A stretch of DNA of 64,000 nucleotides from Patiria miniata (GCF_015706575.1 NW_024037055.1:11632262-11696261), one strand, 5' to 3'. Numbered from the stretch's first letter, positions 37,701 to 52,700 are shown. Notes: generated from the letters alone by a model not told the origin. Made by a program: numbers and translations.

Positions 37701-40700
37701 ATGTTGCATTTTATTTTGGAGTTATTGCTCAATATTTGACCCCACCCCCTAAAGTTTTGTATATTGACCCAATATTATGGAAATCTTAGAATATAGCCGG
37801 TGGATAAAAAGCTTACCGTTTTTATTAATATTTTTATTAATAAAATGCAACATGTTTTTTTATTAAATGGATTTGGTAGTTGGGATAATGTGGGAAATTT
37901 GTAAAGCAATAAGTAGGCCTCTATCACCATGTCTATAGGAGCTAGGTAAAAAAGTAATTCCGGTGGGAAAAAGAAAATGAATTTTTGACCAAAATGACCT
38001 TGACTTTCGCCCGAATCACGAGACCTTGACCTCCAGCTATTTTAGAAACCTCAAAAATCGATTCAGCTCCCCAAAAATGTATAAGTTTGACACCAAGATC
38101 ATCAAAATGGGCTTATTAGTCACTGACATATGACACTTAGCATTTTAATTATTAAAAAATCATCTTGGAATTTAGGGGTTTTTTTGGGGGGGGGGTGCAT
38201 GGGAACCCATTTTTCCTGCCATACTAATTGTTATTCTACGAATTTACTATTATTCTCCTCAGCATTTTCAGCAAATTCTTCTCCAGAACTATTTGTCAAA
38301 ATGAAAACATATATTAACTTCAATCAGTGGCGTAGCGCTGGGGGGAGGGGGGCTGGAACATTTCAGTGGGAGGGGGGGGCGCTGGAGGGGGCTGGAACAT
38401 TTCATGGGGGGCGTCATGTAGATCAATGATAATTTTTTTAGAAACTCAAAATCTCAGTGGGGGGGCGACAAGGTTTCATGGGGGGCTGTCGCCCCCCCCC
38501 CCCCCCCCCCCCCCCGTGGCTATGCCACTGACTTCAATTGTCAATACATGAGTGCACAACCCACTGAAGATCTGCTTTTATAAGTAATCATTTTACAAGC
38601 AAATAAAGATTTCGTCATTTAATCTTTGAAAAGCAATATAAAAGCAACTGTTACAGATTTGATTTTTTTTTTTATTTATTGCAATCGATACAATATTGCA
38701 GAATCTTCATTTTTGGTATTATGTGCAAAATCACATGACCCTTCCTTCCGGTCGAAACTGGAAGTGCCTTATAATTTGAAATTGGCGAAAGATGCGAATT
38801 TGTTTTCAACGATGTGAGTCTATGCCTAGGCTGTACTTTACAATATATTACACGTGACGTCATACAATGTTAGAGCGCCCTCTAGCGGCATGTTGAAAAA
38901 GTCAAATATGCATTTTGAGTTGATGTGTGTGGCGAAGTATGCGGTAATCGCTTCAAACATGATAGCCCAACACCGTGTGTTTGTTCCTACAAACTCTAGT
39001 TTTGTATTTAGTACAAGCCGGACTGTAGCTACTTTTTATTTCTGTATAAATTTTTACCTGCCGTCCGTCGAGCTCCTCAACAGTTTATGTAAATGTACTT
39101 TTCTTTATATTTATTTGGTAAACTATGTCCGAGCGTCCTGGGCTCCTGGCCGAGCTGACTTTCCATTTACTATGGGCGTGGCCCTTTACATTTGTTTAAT
39201 AATGCAACTATATTTTTTGTGGCTACATTTATTTGGGGCGTGTGATATCAATTTGTGATTGCCCAGAGAATTAATTATATTTTCCTGAGACCAAAATTTC
39301 TTGTCTCGTGTTTGATTTATTTTTGAGTTTGTGTTAATTCACTGGCGGGCGTGGACTCCATAAGGGGGTCCTGTTACAATATTGGTACCTTACATGTATT
39401 TCCTAATCACTAAACAAGCCTGCTTTTTTGGACCAGTTATCCTGGTATCAGTTATCAATGTGACTTAAAGATTTCAAAACTTAATTCAAAACATAACACA
39501 TTAATGTGCATCTTTATATTTTAAGGATTAAAGACATGCATGATGATGTCATCATTTTAGTTAAATATTTTTTCTACATTAAATACATGTATGGCATGTG
39601 CCAAGTTTCAGTCACTATTTCAGTCCAGACATTGAAAACGCAGAAGCCATTATGACGTCACTTTGTACTTTTCATGAACAGAACATACATGTATTCTTCA
39701 TGACAATCAGGCCCTTTATGATATTTAAAAAAATATCACCTTTTGATTATTATGTTATGACATTCAAACTTTCTCTCAATTTATGACATCTGTTTGACAA
39801 ACCTAAGTTATTATAATACAAGGAAAGTAGCGATAAAAAATATAGATGCCCTGCATGTGATGTCATGATTACGTCATCATGGGTCACTTGACGTCATCTT
39901 AAATGTACAAACTTTAAAGGGAATGTTCAACATTTGCTGTTGCTGCAATTTTTAAAAAAAAATGGATTTGGAGGATCAGTATGTTAATATAGCAAATATT
40001 GTTAAACTGACTTGCTTCACGTTTTGGGTTCAGAGATGCTGGAAAATCCAAGAAAACCAACCATGTTGTTGTAGTCTGGTTCCCTGATCCCACTTAAGAT
40101 AAAATGGAGCAATTTATAGCCTGGGGAATTGTAAGGTCAGAGAATCAGTCTAGCTCAGGCTTGTACCCCTTCACAAGTGTGTAATCAATCGCAAAGAAAA
40201 TGCACAATAACCAAATATGAAAAATTAGTCGCAGTTTTTGAAAAAAGCCAGTTTTCTCCAATGCTGGTCGGCCAGCATTAAACCAGGATGTGTTATAGGT
40301 ACAAATTAAGATGACGTTATCATGTGACTTTATATCGATATTTGAAGTTTTGAAGATTATCACCATATCTCTCGAACCCAACATGATAAGTTCAAAATTC
40401 TTTTGGTATTAGGTTTGTTAGGTAACAGGTCTTTGCACAACATTTTTGAAAAATGTTTGACGTTACGATGACGTCATCAAAAATGTGATTTTTCAAAACA
40501 ATTGACTTGAAACTTAGCAGGTAGGTAGATACTACTGTTAATAGTAAGCAAAATCTGAAATGAATTCATGATGACGTCATCACCTATTTTTTATTAACTT
40601 ATAATCTTTTTACATTTTTTTCTGAAATGCTTAATTATGCATTTTCAAATATATTTCTTGAATATACATATTTAAAAAAAATTGCAGAAAAGCCTATGTT

Positions 40701-43700
40701 CTGTTCATCAAACAGACAAAGCTCTAGTTTCTTCTTTTTGTTTCCTCAAAATCCCATAGACATTGTACATGTCTTTTCTGCCATTAACTTTTGCCATTTA
40801 TCTTTGTCATGCATCATTCAAAGTCAGCATAGGCATACCGATGGTCCTTATAGCAAAATAGCATAGATGTGCCCTGATGACTGACTTCATGATGACTGAC
40901 TTCATGATGACGTCATCGTTGGTCACATGAAGTCATCATGACAATATAAAATCAACCGTGACTAACTTGACTTTTGAAGGAATTGATAGAATCCAGGATC
41001 TTCATTGTTGTTACAGTGCAATCGAGAAACTTTGATTATTTTAACGTGTTCCGTGTGTTTATTGTGCCATGCGAGTTGAATGTTTTTTATGAGATGCCAA
41101 ATGTATATGTTACACCCCGCATTGAATGGATCCGTCTTAAAGTTTTTAAATAATAATGTGTTATTCAATTCCCTCGTAGAGTTTTCGCAGCCACTTACAA
41201 CCTAGGCGTAGTCGAGTCGTAAGAACGTTTTGTACATAGACCATGGTAATTGTGATGGAAAGCACATCTTAATTGCTGAACAAAACTGCACCAATTAGTA
41301 GATAAAAGATAGTATTGTATTGAACTGAATGCAGCGTTCAGGACCTTTTTTCTGTGGTTTGATGAAGTTAGTGTATTTTGTTGAGAGAGAGGGAAAAGAC
41401 ATTTGAGACCTGATCTAGAACAACAATCTAGAGTGAAGGTGGGAGAGTGATCATGTGTTTACAGAGACCAGTTTCAGCTTGCCCTGCACCTGAAATCTGA
41501 TAACAGCAGATTCAGCTTCTGGATTAGTTTGATCCTGCGGGAAAACAGAAAGTTCAGTTTCGATTCCCAGAATTTGGCAAATCCAGGCCAAATTCCAGCG
41601 TCATAGTGTCCCAGTCATCTTGACATCTATAGCAACGTCCACCTCCCCAAGTATTAGCACAGTTAAATTACCATAAGTGTTGATCAAGTTATTATCATTG
41701 AGTTTTGCATAAATCTTTTTTGATACCCTCTGGCCACGAAATTGACTGATCTTTAAGACTGATGGTGACTATAAAGTTGATTTTGAAATGAAGATTTGAT
41801 TGACCTTTAGAAGTTATTACAATGTATGTACCAGCATGATTTTGAAACGACCAAGAGAAGTCGGATCGTATTTCCATAGAATTTTGGATCATTAACACAA
41901 ATCTTGAATTTGATGTTAAGAATTACTTTGAAGCCGAGAATTTTGATTGAAGATTTTAATAACAGAAAAGTCAGCTATTTTGATTAAGAATTTTGAAGTT
42001 AAAGATTTTAGTACATGAGATTTTTCTTGAGGATTTGGAAAGCAAACCAGATTTTGAAATTCATGTATTACGAGAAAACTCAAAAGGTTTTGGATCTTAT
42101 TTTTATTTTGATGGTCTTCTTCATTGCTATTCAGTGATCCGTCGGCACTAACACCGACTGGAAAGGAGTCTACCATTGACTAGCAGCAGCCGAAGACAAA
42201 GCTTATCATGAAGCAGACTCATTGAAGCGTGGTACTGCGTATGAGTATGGAGATCAGTCCTGCAACCATGTGGGCAACTTGTGACCTCGCCTGCTATCAT
42301 AGAGTTTGGAGAGTATTTAAAATAAGCTTTAATTAAATCTGTGAATCACATGAAATAAGTAAAACTGGTGGAGTTTGGAAAACTTAATGTAACACAGAAC
42401 AGCAAGTTCTTCGTGTATTTTAAAATTATCCTGAGCAAAAAGACTATTGAAAAATTAGTTTGTGAATGAAGAAGAATATACCGGAGTGAAACCAAACGTT
42501 TAATCCTTAAATAATTGTTGGCAATAATAATTTTGAGTTGAAGTGAACTGAAGTGTAGATAAAAGTACAACTGACTTCAATTGAACTGAGAAGAATTGAA
42601 TTGTAAGATATGTGTTGTATAAATGTAAAGAAGAAGATTGAAGTTTATTTTTAAATACAATTGAAGAAAGTTAGAAGTTGTTTAATTTCCGTCTTTTATT
42701 TTGTCTGTTGGTGTTTCCATAGGATCCAAGGTTGCCATTCCAGTTATAGGCTATTAAAGATATATAGCCAAATTCTGGAGTGGTGACAATTGTATCTTGT
42801 GTGAGCCAAATCACGTGACCCTTCCTTCTTGTCCAAATCAGAAGTGCTTTATAATCTAAAATTGGAAAAAGATATGAACTTGCTTTTAACGTTGATAGAC
42901 TCTGGCTAGGTTCTAATTTCCAAAAAAAAATACCGATGATGTCATAAAATGTTAGAGTGCCCTCTAATGGCAGGTTGAAAATGTTGAAAATGAATTTTTA
43001 GTTGACGTCTGTGGTAATCACTTCAACTGAATATACAGTCGACTCTCGTTAATATGAGGTCCTTGGAACTTATGACATTATCTTGTATTATCCAACACCT
43101 CGTCTTAAGCAACAAGCATTTTTCGTGCACTCGCTGACATGCATCATAGATCATTTATGTAGCTATTGCATAGGTCACATGCTCTTGTTGAAATTGTAAT
43201 GAATTTGCCTTCCAAAAGTTAAATCATGTTCTCCATGATATTGTGATGTATAAGGAATGAAGTCACAAAATCAAAAAACACAAATGCCCTGCAACCATGA
43301 CTGTTTCCATGACATAACACCACTCTATTAACATCAACTTACCTGGGTCACATGGAACATTCTTTGGCATCGTTATTGTTTTCTTTAGGTTATATATGTA
43401 ATGTATTGATGCCTATGATCCCAGAATAAATTTTTGTGTTTTTGCTTTTCTGTTGGGAAGTCATTGTACATGCATGTGATTTAAGCAAACTGACTGGATA
43501 TTTTCAGTCCTAAGGGAGACTTTTCTCAAAGGTGAATCCTTTGACTTGAGCATACCGTATAATGCTTTGAGCATAAGGCCTACATGGAAATAAGAATTTT
43601 TAAATAATCAAAAGAAAATATGGTTATTTGAATAAGCTTGAGTTTATCATCATGACATCATTTCTTTTGTTTTTAATAATGAGAACACTTGGCCTATGGG

Positions 43701-46700
43701 ATCCGAAAATGCCTATTGTCTGCCTAGTTCGTTCGGACGGCACGAGAGCCATCATAAAGAATCCCTCTGATAGCCCCAGAACCGCAAATGCCCATTGTCC
43801 GCTTTTAGCCCCATCATGCAGCGCGTGAAAACACAAACAATTGTGTGCTAGTGGTATAAAAAAATGCAGTGCTGAAGTTAGAAAGCATCATCACGGTGCC
43901 AATTAAAACTGATAAGGTTCATTGATTGACAAGTTGTTTTTCCAAATAAACTTGGAAATAGACAGATATATAACAATAAATCTGCACTTACCAGACCGCA
44001 AAAAGTGTTCGTCTTAACCGTCATCTCGTATCACCCAAGTTCATATTAAGCATTTTTTTCCTCATAGTCAAAAGCACACTTTGGTCGTGACTGGCGAAAT
44101 ATGCTCGTCTAAACCATAATGTCGTCTTAACCGTGCTCGTGTTAAGGAGTTTTGACTGTATATGACGACCTTTATGTAAACAATGTGTGGGGGAAAAAAT
44201 CATGACGTCATCAGATTGGAAGTTATGATGAAAAAGATCTCTTCTTTTTTTTTAAATCAACCCTGACAGATATTATCTTGATTGTTGCTTTAAATGTCAT
44301 CGTAAAAGTAGGTCTCGAGCTTCCCTGTGTCTCTTGGCAATCAGCTAAGTTGGACATGCACTGCACCCTCGAAATTTCAAGCTCAACACCCCCAGCCTTT
44401 AAAACGTTCTTTGCACAACATGTATGTGGATTGTATTGTGCATGTACAATGAAAGGGAAATTCCCTAGCATACTGCATGCCATCAAGGATTTCCCCTGAC
44501 TCAGAGTTTATGCTTGCCAAAACTGAGAGGGCGGTACATAACTTTAATGGGTGTGCAATGTTTTCATAAGTGTTTACTAGTGTTTTGTACATGTTTATTT
44601 ATAGTTTAGTCATATGAGACTCAGAAGTTGGGCTAGCAAAAGCGCCCAATTAACAATTTTAACAATTGGGCATTTTTTTTTTAAATATGTGCATTTGGGT
44701 AAATAGGGCGAGCCATACTTTGTATTGCGCTAATGGTGTGCGACCTTTACTTTAAGAGATATGATCTATTAAAAGTTGTTGTTTTTTACGATTGTACTTG
44801 ATGAGTTTACAATACAGTAGCAAAGGCGTGCATATATGTTGAAACCACTTGATTAATCTTTGAAAATTAATATAAACTCAACCATGAGAGACCTGAACTT
44901 CACTTTTGTGGGAATTGATAGAATATTCCAGGATCTTCATTTTCTCTAGTGCCAAATCATGTGACCCTTCCTTCCGGTCCAAACCGGAAGTGCCCGTTAA
45001 TTTGAAATCGGAAAAAGATGTGAACTTGCTTTCAATGATTACAAAAAAAAATTACCAGTGACGTCATAACATGTTGGAGTGCCCTCTAGCAGCAGGGTGG
45101 AAATGTTGAAAAGGACCGGAACAGTATATGGCCTGGCATAACAGGTTGAAATTGACATCGCGAAAATGGCATGCAAACATCGATGCAGAAGACCTCTGCT
45201 GCAAGTTTCTGTGTGGGCCTACTTGTATGTATTTTTCGTTTTCATATACTTATTTCAAGGTTGTAATGCTCGTACATGAAGCAATACATACACTGATACA
45301 GCCTAGCCTGTTTCCCCAAAAGTTTTCCGTCACCTGTTCAACCATGTAGAATGTACGTGGTTATTAAACTGCCCGCTACAAACTGCGCACACTACCATGT
45401 TGATATTCTTCTGGTATGTATCCAAGAGACTAAAACCAAACCCCAACGGGAATACCTCTTGCAGTCAGGACACAAATTCATGCTCATGTAAAAAAAAAAG
45501 GAAGCATCACACCGTGGACTTGGTTTTGTCATTGGCCTGAAGCTACCGGTACATGACCACATCATCATCACAAATACGTAAGTGACTGTGTAGCAAAACT
45601 CAACATCAGATGGAATTACTCAACATCGCTATCCCAACACGAAATGGAACACTAATAAACTGCCGATTCATCAATGCATACAGTCGCACTGCTGATGATC
45701 CATCCCTCCTGAACTCACTTTATGAAGAACTCAGTTCAACAGTTACAGTACCTGCAAGATGGCTGTACCTTTATATGTGGCGGCTTCAACACAAAACTGG
45801 GGAAACTATTACTCCAATGGAGATGCTCTATTGTCATTGTCTCCACCTAAGGATTCTTTGCCAGCAACACAGCTTTCAAACACCCAGTCAAGCATTGTAC
45901 AACATGGACTGGTCATATAAAAGATCATACCCAAACATGACGAACCAGAACCAAAAGCCACTCGAACTGTATTCAGACAGATAGACTATGTGCTGTTAAC
46001 ATCCAGCTATCCCCCCCTCCCCCATCCCATTGATGAGAATGCTTGTCACGTCGCTGCTTTGTCAAGGGTAGTTCCTCCCACCTCTAAAACTGTAATTTCT
46101 TCTCATTGTCTTCTCTCCACAGGTTTCTTCAGGCTTGCGAGCTACAGTGCCTAGGGCGCTTTTGAGGAATCCTTGGTTTCATTACCAAAAATGATTAATA
46201 ATAATAACAATAATAATGATAAAATAATTGTTGGTGTAGCATCCATCTTCAACCTCTTCAATGATCACAGACATATTAAATCAGAACTTAATTTTTTAAA
46301 TACTTACATTGGTATATATTGTGAGGCATGGTCTGTGCATGTTTCAGTTATTTTTTTAAACCTTTTTTCCAAGGAAAGCTTTCCGGGTCAAAGTAAAGAA
46401 TTTCACGCCAATAGTTATTTAATAAAATGTCCCACATGGTCTCAATCCAGTGGTTATGGTAAAATCACATTTATTTTTCATAAACAGAAGTCCACGAATT
46501 GGCTTGATGTAGCACCACCGCCCCCCCCCCCAAACACACACCCCATTCATCAAAACCCTGCCCCCAACAGTCTGAGTGTATATTTATTGTTCAAAAGATA
46601 AAATACACTTGTTGTTTTATCTTACTATAATTCCAGGAATCTCTGTCTGTCTGTCTGTCCGCCGATTATCTCCAGAACCGGGCACCGTATGAAGTTGAAA

Positions 46701-49700
46701 ATCGGCGGGTATATTTTTCGGGACAACAGAATGTGCAGTGCAAAGTTTGAAGTTGTTTGGACCGGCGGTTCTCGAAAAAGCTGCAAAAAGCAGTATTTTC
46801 TGAGGCAAACGTGGCAGTATATAGCTTAGAACATGACACCCGCACGCACTGCCGTTCTTTTCAATTGTTTACGTCATGTTTAAGCTAAAGCGCGCGTGCT
46901 CAATATGACGTGCATTGCAGGGCGATATATAGTGTCCAGTATGAGTGAATACTAATGGATCAATGGGTGAATAGCACTGCATACTATGTTTTCGTATGTA
47001 CACGGGCACATTATTTTTGCAGTCGACTGAGCGACCATTGTAGGTGGTCGAACTTCAAACTTGGCAAAAGTTTTGACGTAAGTGTGCGTTCAACCTGTGA
47101 AACCAACACCATTGAATCGCGTGCGTTGTTTGCATGGGCAGTTCTCCAAAAACTCTGCAAGTATGCAACCTATACCAGCGGCAAAGCAATTTGCGTTTCC
47201 TGAACATGCACATTTTAGACGGGCACTGCACTAGTTATATCAATGGACCAATGGGTAATGACAAATAATCCACAATGGCTCACAGTATTAAACTTTTGTT
47301 ACTTGCTTGTTAACACAATGCAGCAAGCTGACAGAATCAGAGTCATCATTGCTGCCTGTGAAAATATTTTGGTCACCTGAATGACTACAGTACAATCACT
47401 TCGCTTTGTAAAATGATTCTACATGGTTCAAGATGAACGATGGTCCTCCCAAGTCTAGTTAGCCATTGCAATGTCACTTTAAGAACTTGCTCCATGCTAG
47501 GATTGAAGGATCAGTCAACTGTACCATAATTGTACTGAATCCCTTTCACAATGAGATATATATTTTTTGAAATCCATTGACCTATGGTTTTCCCAGTAAC
47601 TTGGACATGGTCTGATTTGTAGTACTACTAGTAGTTACTTGGACTACTGTGGTTTACGCCTTTTTTCAGTACCACAAATTCTGAAATGCAATAGTCTACA
47701 AAACTTACAGTATTGTGGACATTCCCAAAGGCAGAATATTAGTATAATAGGGTGAAACCATTCCGACCTACCCCCATCATGTTTTGTCCACAGCGTTTTT
47801 GATCACTGATGATAACCCTAGTCTCCTGACATGACGGGGGAATTTCTTTTGTCAAAATAGCCTCATTTTCCACAGCTAGGGCTATTTCCTTATCACTACC
47901 CTCCAGTAAGTCTAGGGGCTAGACGTTGTTATTGTTTAATACGCGATAACCTGCCGCCGCGAGAGGGCGCTATCACGACCAACGAATATCACCCACAAAC
48001 CCGTCAGAACGTCTAGGGAATCTGCTAATTTTTCCCCCTGAAAAATGGGGGAAACTAGTGCGCATGCACCAATTGTGTATGCACGAAACAGATCTGCGCA
48101 GTAGTCTGGTAGTGGTAGCTAAGAAGTTACGCTATTGGCTGGTGTACGACGGGGCCCGGCAGCTGCAGCGCTCGCGCTGCATCATCATCATTTGTATGTT
48201 TTGTATTCAGGAAATCTATGATTATCGGTATGGTGTTGCTTGGATTTTGGAAGATAAATTTCCGAACGGGCGGCAGGTTGACGAAACCGTTGTGGCCTCG
48301 AACTATCTGACGAAGAGCGGCTATTTGCTAATATTTCAGTTTTGATATACCCAACGTTTTTGCAGCGAATTCAACAGCCTCATCAAAAGCTGACTGTTCG
48401 GCCATTTATCAATCGCAGTATTTACACAGTACATACGTACATGTATGGTGTACATTCAATCATTCACCGTCAGTACGGTGTGGCGTGGTACAGGGGATTA
48501 GACCTATAAATATGTATGCATTTATGCAGGGCATATAAGGCGCGCTACATATATTAGGCAAAGCAGGTGTGTGGGCATAGCATGGCCAGAAGCAGATTCC
48601 CTAGACGTTGTTCTGACGGCTTCGTGGGTGATATTGGTTGGCCGTGATAGCGCCCTCTTGCGGCGGCTGGTTATCGCGTATCAAACAATAACAACGTCTA
48701 GCCCCTAGACTACCCTCCAGTTCCTTTCACTTCTGTCAATAAGTGGCAAATTTGCTCCATCTGCTTTTTGTAAAGTTGTCAATCCTACTTTTTTAAAGTC
48801 AACAACACGACACAGGCAGCCAGGGTGTCATGACACTGCCATGTTTACAAACTTGTGTGCAGAGATAAATTCCCTACGTGTGGCGTATGCACAGCGCGCG
48901 TTGACCCTGATCACGAGTTTGTGGCTGTTGTTTATCTCCTGCGCTGAGGGGGCTCAAATTTCGGGAATAGTCAGGGCCCAATTTCAGGGTGAGAATGCAA
49001 CTTTTGAGTTGGGGAAAATCTAGGGTGGTGAAAGCTGTATACCGGTACAACCCAAAAATCAGGTTGCTTAAAATTTTTAAGTGGAACTTGAACGATACAG
49101 CCTTCAGCTGACGGCCTACTTTGCGTATACCAGAAGGTGATTTTACAATGACGTGTGGTTTGATTCTATTTATTTATTTTTACCTCTTGAAACTGACAAT
49201 TTCCGGCGGTAAATTTGTGACTTTTTTTTATCTGATTTTTTCCCCCCAGCCTAACACTCACCTGCCGTCGGTGCAATACACGTTAAAGCCATCCTGCCTG
49301 CAGGCGAAGCCCAAATTATTTTGTGAACGAGTATTTCTGGCCAACCAGGTCTGCGATTTGGTGTGGCAAGCAAAATGAATATTCATTACTTACATATCCT
49401 GTACTAGATGCAAAAGCAGTGGTAACACATTATTATATCTCGTATATCGATCGTGAGATGTGTTCACACACGAGACACGTGGTCTGCCCACGTGCGTACT
49501 ATTTTGGAAAATCACTGGTGTTACTTGGTCGTTATAAAAATGATGTACATTGTGCAATGGGACCAGCGAGTTTCCATTCTTTGTCCGTGTACTATAAATG
49601 CAGTGCATGCATGGCATACTAGCTGCTCTTGCTACAGCTATTTTGACGTTTTACATTTCTGAAATTGCCAGGAGCCATCCTGAAATTTGGACTTCGGTTT

Positions 49701-52700
49701 TGATTTACGTATGTATTGCTCCAAAATGAGGTGAACATTTTGCTGAAGTTGTGAAGTTATGACATCAGTGAAGTTGTGAGGAAACACGAAAGTATCGCCA
49801 ATGTTTTTAAAGAATAGTGTGGGTTTAGTTTAAAATTGTCGATTTAAAAGCAATTCACCAATATCTTGATATTTTTCAAAACCGTTACGAATATCGTATC
49901 ACCGCGACATTTTCGACCTATCGTCCAGCACCTCTGTATGATGTCACATGGCACAATGTTACATGATGAATTAATTAATGGGAAAAATTGATTCTTTTGA
50001 TTGTTATCCGTCTTACTCTTTCAATAAGTTTTTAAGCTCTACAGTCATCTCCCATTGACTTGTGTGCAATTTCAAGCCGTAGCAGATATTTCGGACACGG
50101 CTTATAAGTAACTGATTTTTCAAAGTTTTGGTTCAGAAAATCACGGTATCTTATTTACAATGTAAACAATTTTGTGGAAATTCGAAACAAAAGGCAATAA
50201 ATTTGTAATTTTGAAGACAGCTTGTATTTTCGTAATGATTCTGCTAAATTTGGAAAGGTTGCCAGGTATGTATAATGTACATTGGACTAATTCCCTAGTT
50301 ATCATTCCAATTTAATCATTACTCATTTGTATACCTTTTGTGATGGTATTCAGTGAAAGCATACAGCAAACCAGGAGTTTGATGATCTCAGCACACAAGT
50401 TGACTGCAACGGGTAGGTAGTCAAACCCCCCATCTAACAGTGACACAGAGGAGAAAGAAAAAGATTTGCATTCAACTTTAGTGATACTATAAAATAAAAA
50501 AAAATAAAAATTAAATAAGAGTTACATGTAAATGATTTAAAAAAAAATATATTTTCCCATGAACTTTACTATAAAAAGCAATTGAGCTGTATAATTTCTG
50601 CCATCAGTAAAGGCCCTCAAACATGTCAAAGTAATTCATCAGTGGTTGATGCTTAGCCGCAATCTTTTAGCCACATGTAGTGTAAGTAACATTTCTAACT
50701 CAAGTTATTATCCGGAAACTAAGCTGCCCTGACGGACAGACATACGGCCCTACAGACATCCCAGCCAGAATGGGGGCTGCCCGATAGTCCGAAGGTCCGA
50801 TAGTCCGAAGGTTCTTTAGTCCAAAGGTTAGATAGTCCGAATGCACAAAATTTCCATAAGAGGGGGCTCGTTAGTCCGAAAATGAAATAAGGTTCGTTAA
50901 TCTGTACATTTGATGCAATAGTCCGAAGGTTCATTAATCCGAAGGTTCATTAGTCCGAAGGTTCATTTATCCGAAGGTTTGAAAGTCCGAATTTAGAATA
51001 AGGTTAATAAGTCCAAAGGTTCAATAGTCCTAAACGAAAATAAGGTTCATTAGTCCGAAGGTTCATTATTCCCAATTGACAATAAGGTTCGATAGTCCGA
51101 ATCGACAATAAGGTCTGACAGTCCGAATCGACAATTAAGGTCCGATAGTCCGAAGTGTCATACTGACGAATCGTATTGCCCATTCGGACTATCGAACCTT
51201 ATTCTCAATTCGGACTATCGAACCATATTGTCAATTCGGACTATCAAACCCTACAGTACATTCGGACTATCGAACCTTATCATCTATTCGGACTATCGAA
51301 CCTTATCATCTATTCGGACTATCCAACCTTCGAATTAATTAACCTTATTCTATTTTCGGACTAATGGGCCCTTTGGACTATCGAACCTTCGGACTATTGA
51401 ACCTTCGGACTAACAAACCTTTGGACTAATGACCCTTCGGACTAAAGAACCTTCTGACTATCAAACCTTCGGACTATCGGGCTGTAACTGCCAGACGGAC
51501 GGACGACATAGGCGATGACAATACCCCTCGAGCCTCTCGGCTGAGGGGTAAAAACTAAACTAGCTGGAGTCATTAGTAATACAACTTTGGAGGGGATTTG
51601 GTGTCAACGAATCTGAATGTGATGTTATTTAAATGATTTGATGCAAGACGGAGGCCCTACGGGGTTGCCATATTTGAACAATCCTATATGGCTGCTACCC
51701 AGGTCAGAGGTCAATCGCAGTTTTAAAAATACTGCAAGTAAGACTTGCGCAATCCCCCTGGCATGCTAGCAGTTTGTTATTAAGTCAGTGTCCCTAACCA
51801 AAATGGAAGATATTTTTCTATTGTTTTAGCAATAGTGATCCTGACCTTTGACCTGTCGGCCCCAAAAGCAAAAGGCTTATTAAGACTACCAAGAACAACC
51901 GACAAAACCAAATTTCAAGTTCCCAAGTAAAGCATTTTTTTCAAGTTATCGCGTTGACAAGATTTTTATTATTTTAGCAATAGTGACCTTGACCTTTGAC
52001 CTGTCTCCCCCAAAGCAACATGCTTCTTAAGACTAACAAGAACAACCCACAAACCAAATTTCAAGTTATTAAGTAAAGTAGGCCTATTTCTGAAGTTATC
52101 GCGTTGCCAAGATTTCTATTGTTTTTAGGGCAGTTTCACGGGAAAGGTTGCAAAATGAAAAATAGGAAATCGATGCTATATTTCATAGGAGACTTTGTTG
52201 GAATTTGCTGGTTTTTGTCTCACAAGGACCGTCATGTTGTAGCAGTCTCCAGAAAAAAATGTGCAGCTCTACGCATTACGGTTTTCAAATTATAAGCTCA
52301 CATGGGTGCTAAAGCACAAGATTTGGAGTCTCATTCACATTTTCTAGAAACTGCAATTGATGAGAATTAAAAATAAATGCCATGGGAACCACCCAGACTT
52401 GCAAGGACATTGAAGTATGTCCCAACAATATGTACACCAAATTTCATTAAGATTGGCCAACTCGTTCTTTTGTAATGCCGTTTTGAGTGAGACATTGATG
52501 TGTTTGTTAAACGTTTTTTTCAAAATGTCCTTTCCTGAACATGGTATTTTTTTCCAGAATTAAAAGAAAGAATACACAACTTATTGCCTGTCAACATGAT
52601 GCTACACACTCCAGTAATCAAGTATAAAAAGATAGGAATTGGATAATCACAAGTAAATTTGATACAGCAGCAGTCGCATATGCCATGCAAATGTTTGTTA

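Noticed and set aside
43624-43836. Open frames inside the pogo-like element
   Set aside because: No DDE or helix-turn-helix motif; the element appears non-autonomous.
45128-45349. 73-codon open frame on the plus strand
   Set aside because: No similarity recognised, and it overlaps the end of a repeat copy; treated as chance.
48058-48345. 95-codon open frame inside the Mutator-like element
   Set aside because: No transposase-like motif; the element is too short to be autonomous.
51176-51364. Open frame encoding repeated IRTIEPYSQFGLSN-type peptides
   Set aside because: It is the translation of the TAGTCCGAA fold-back repeat; no start context and it ends with the repeat.
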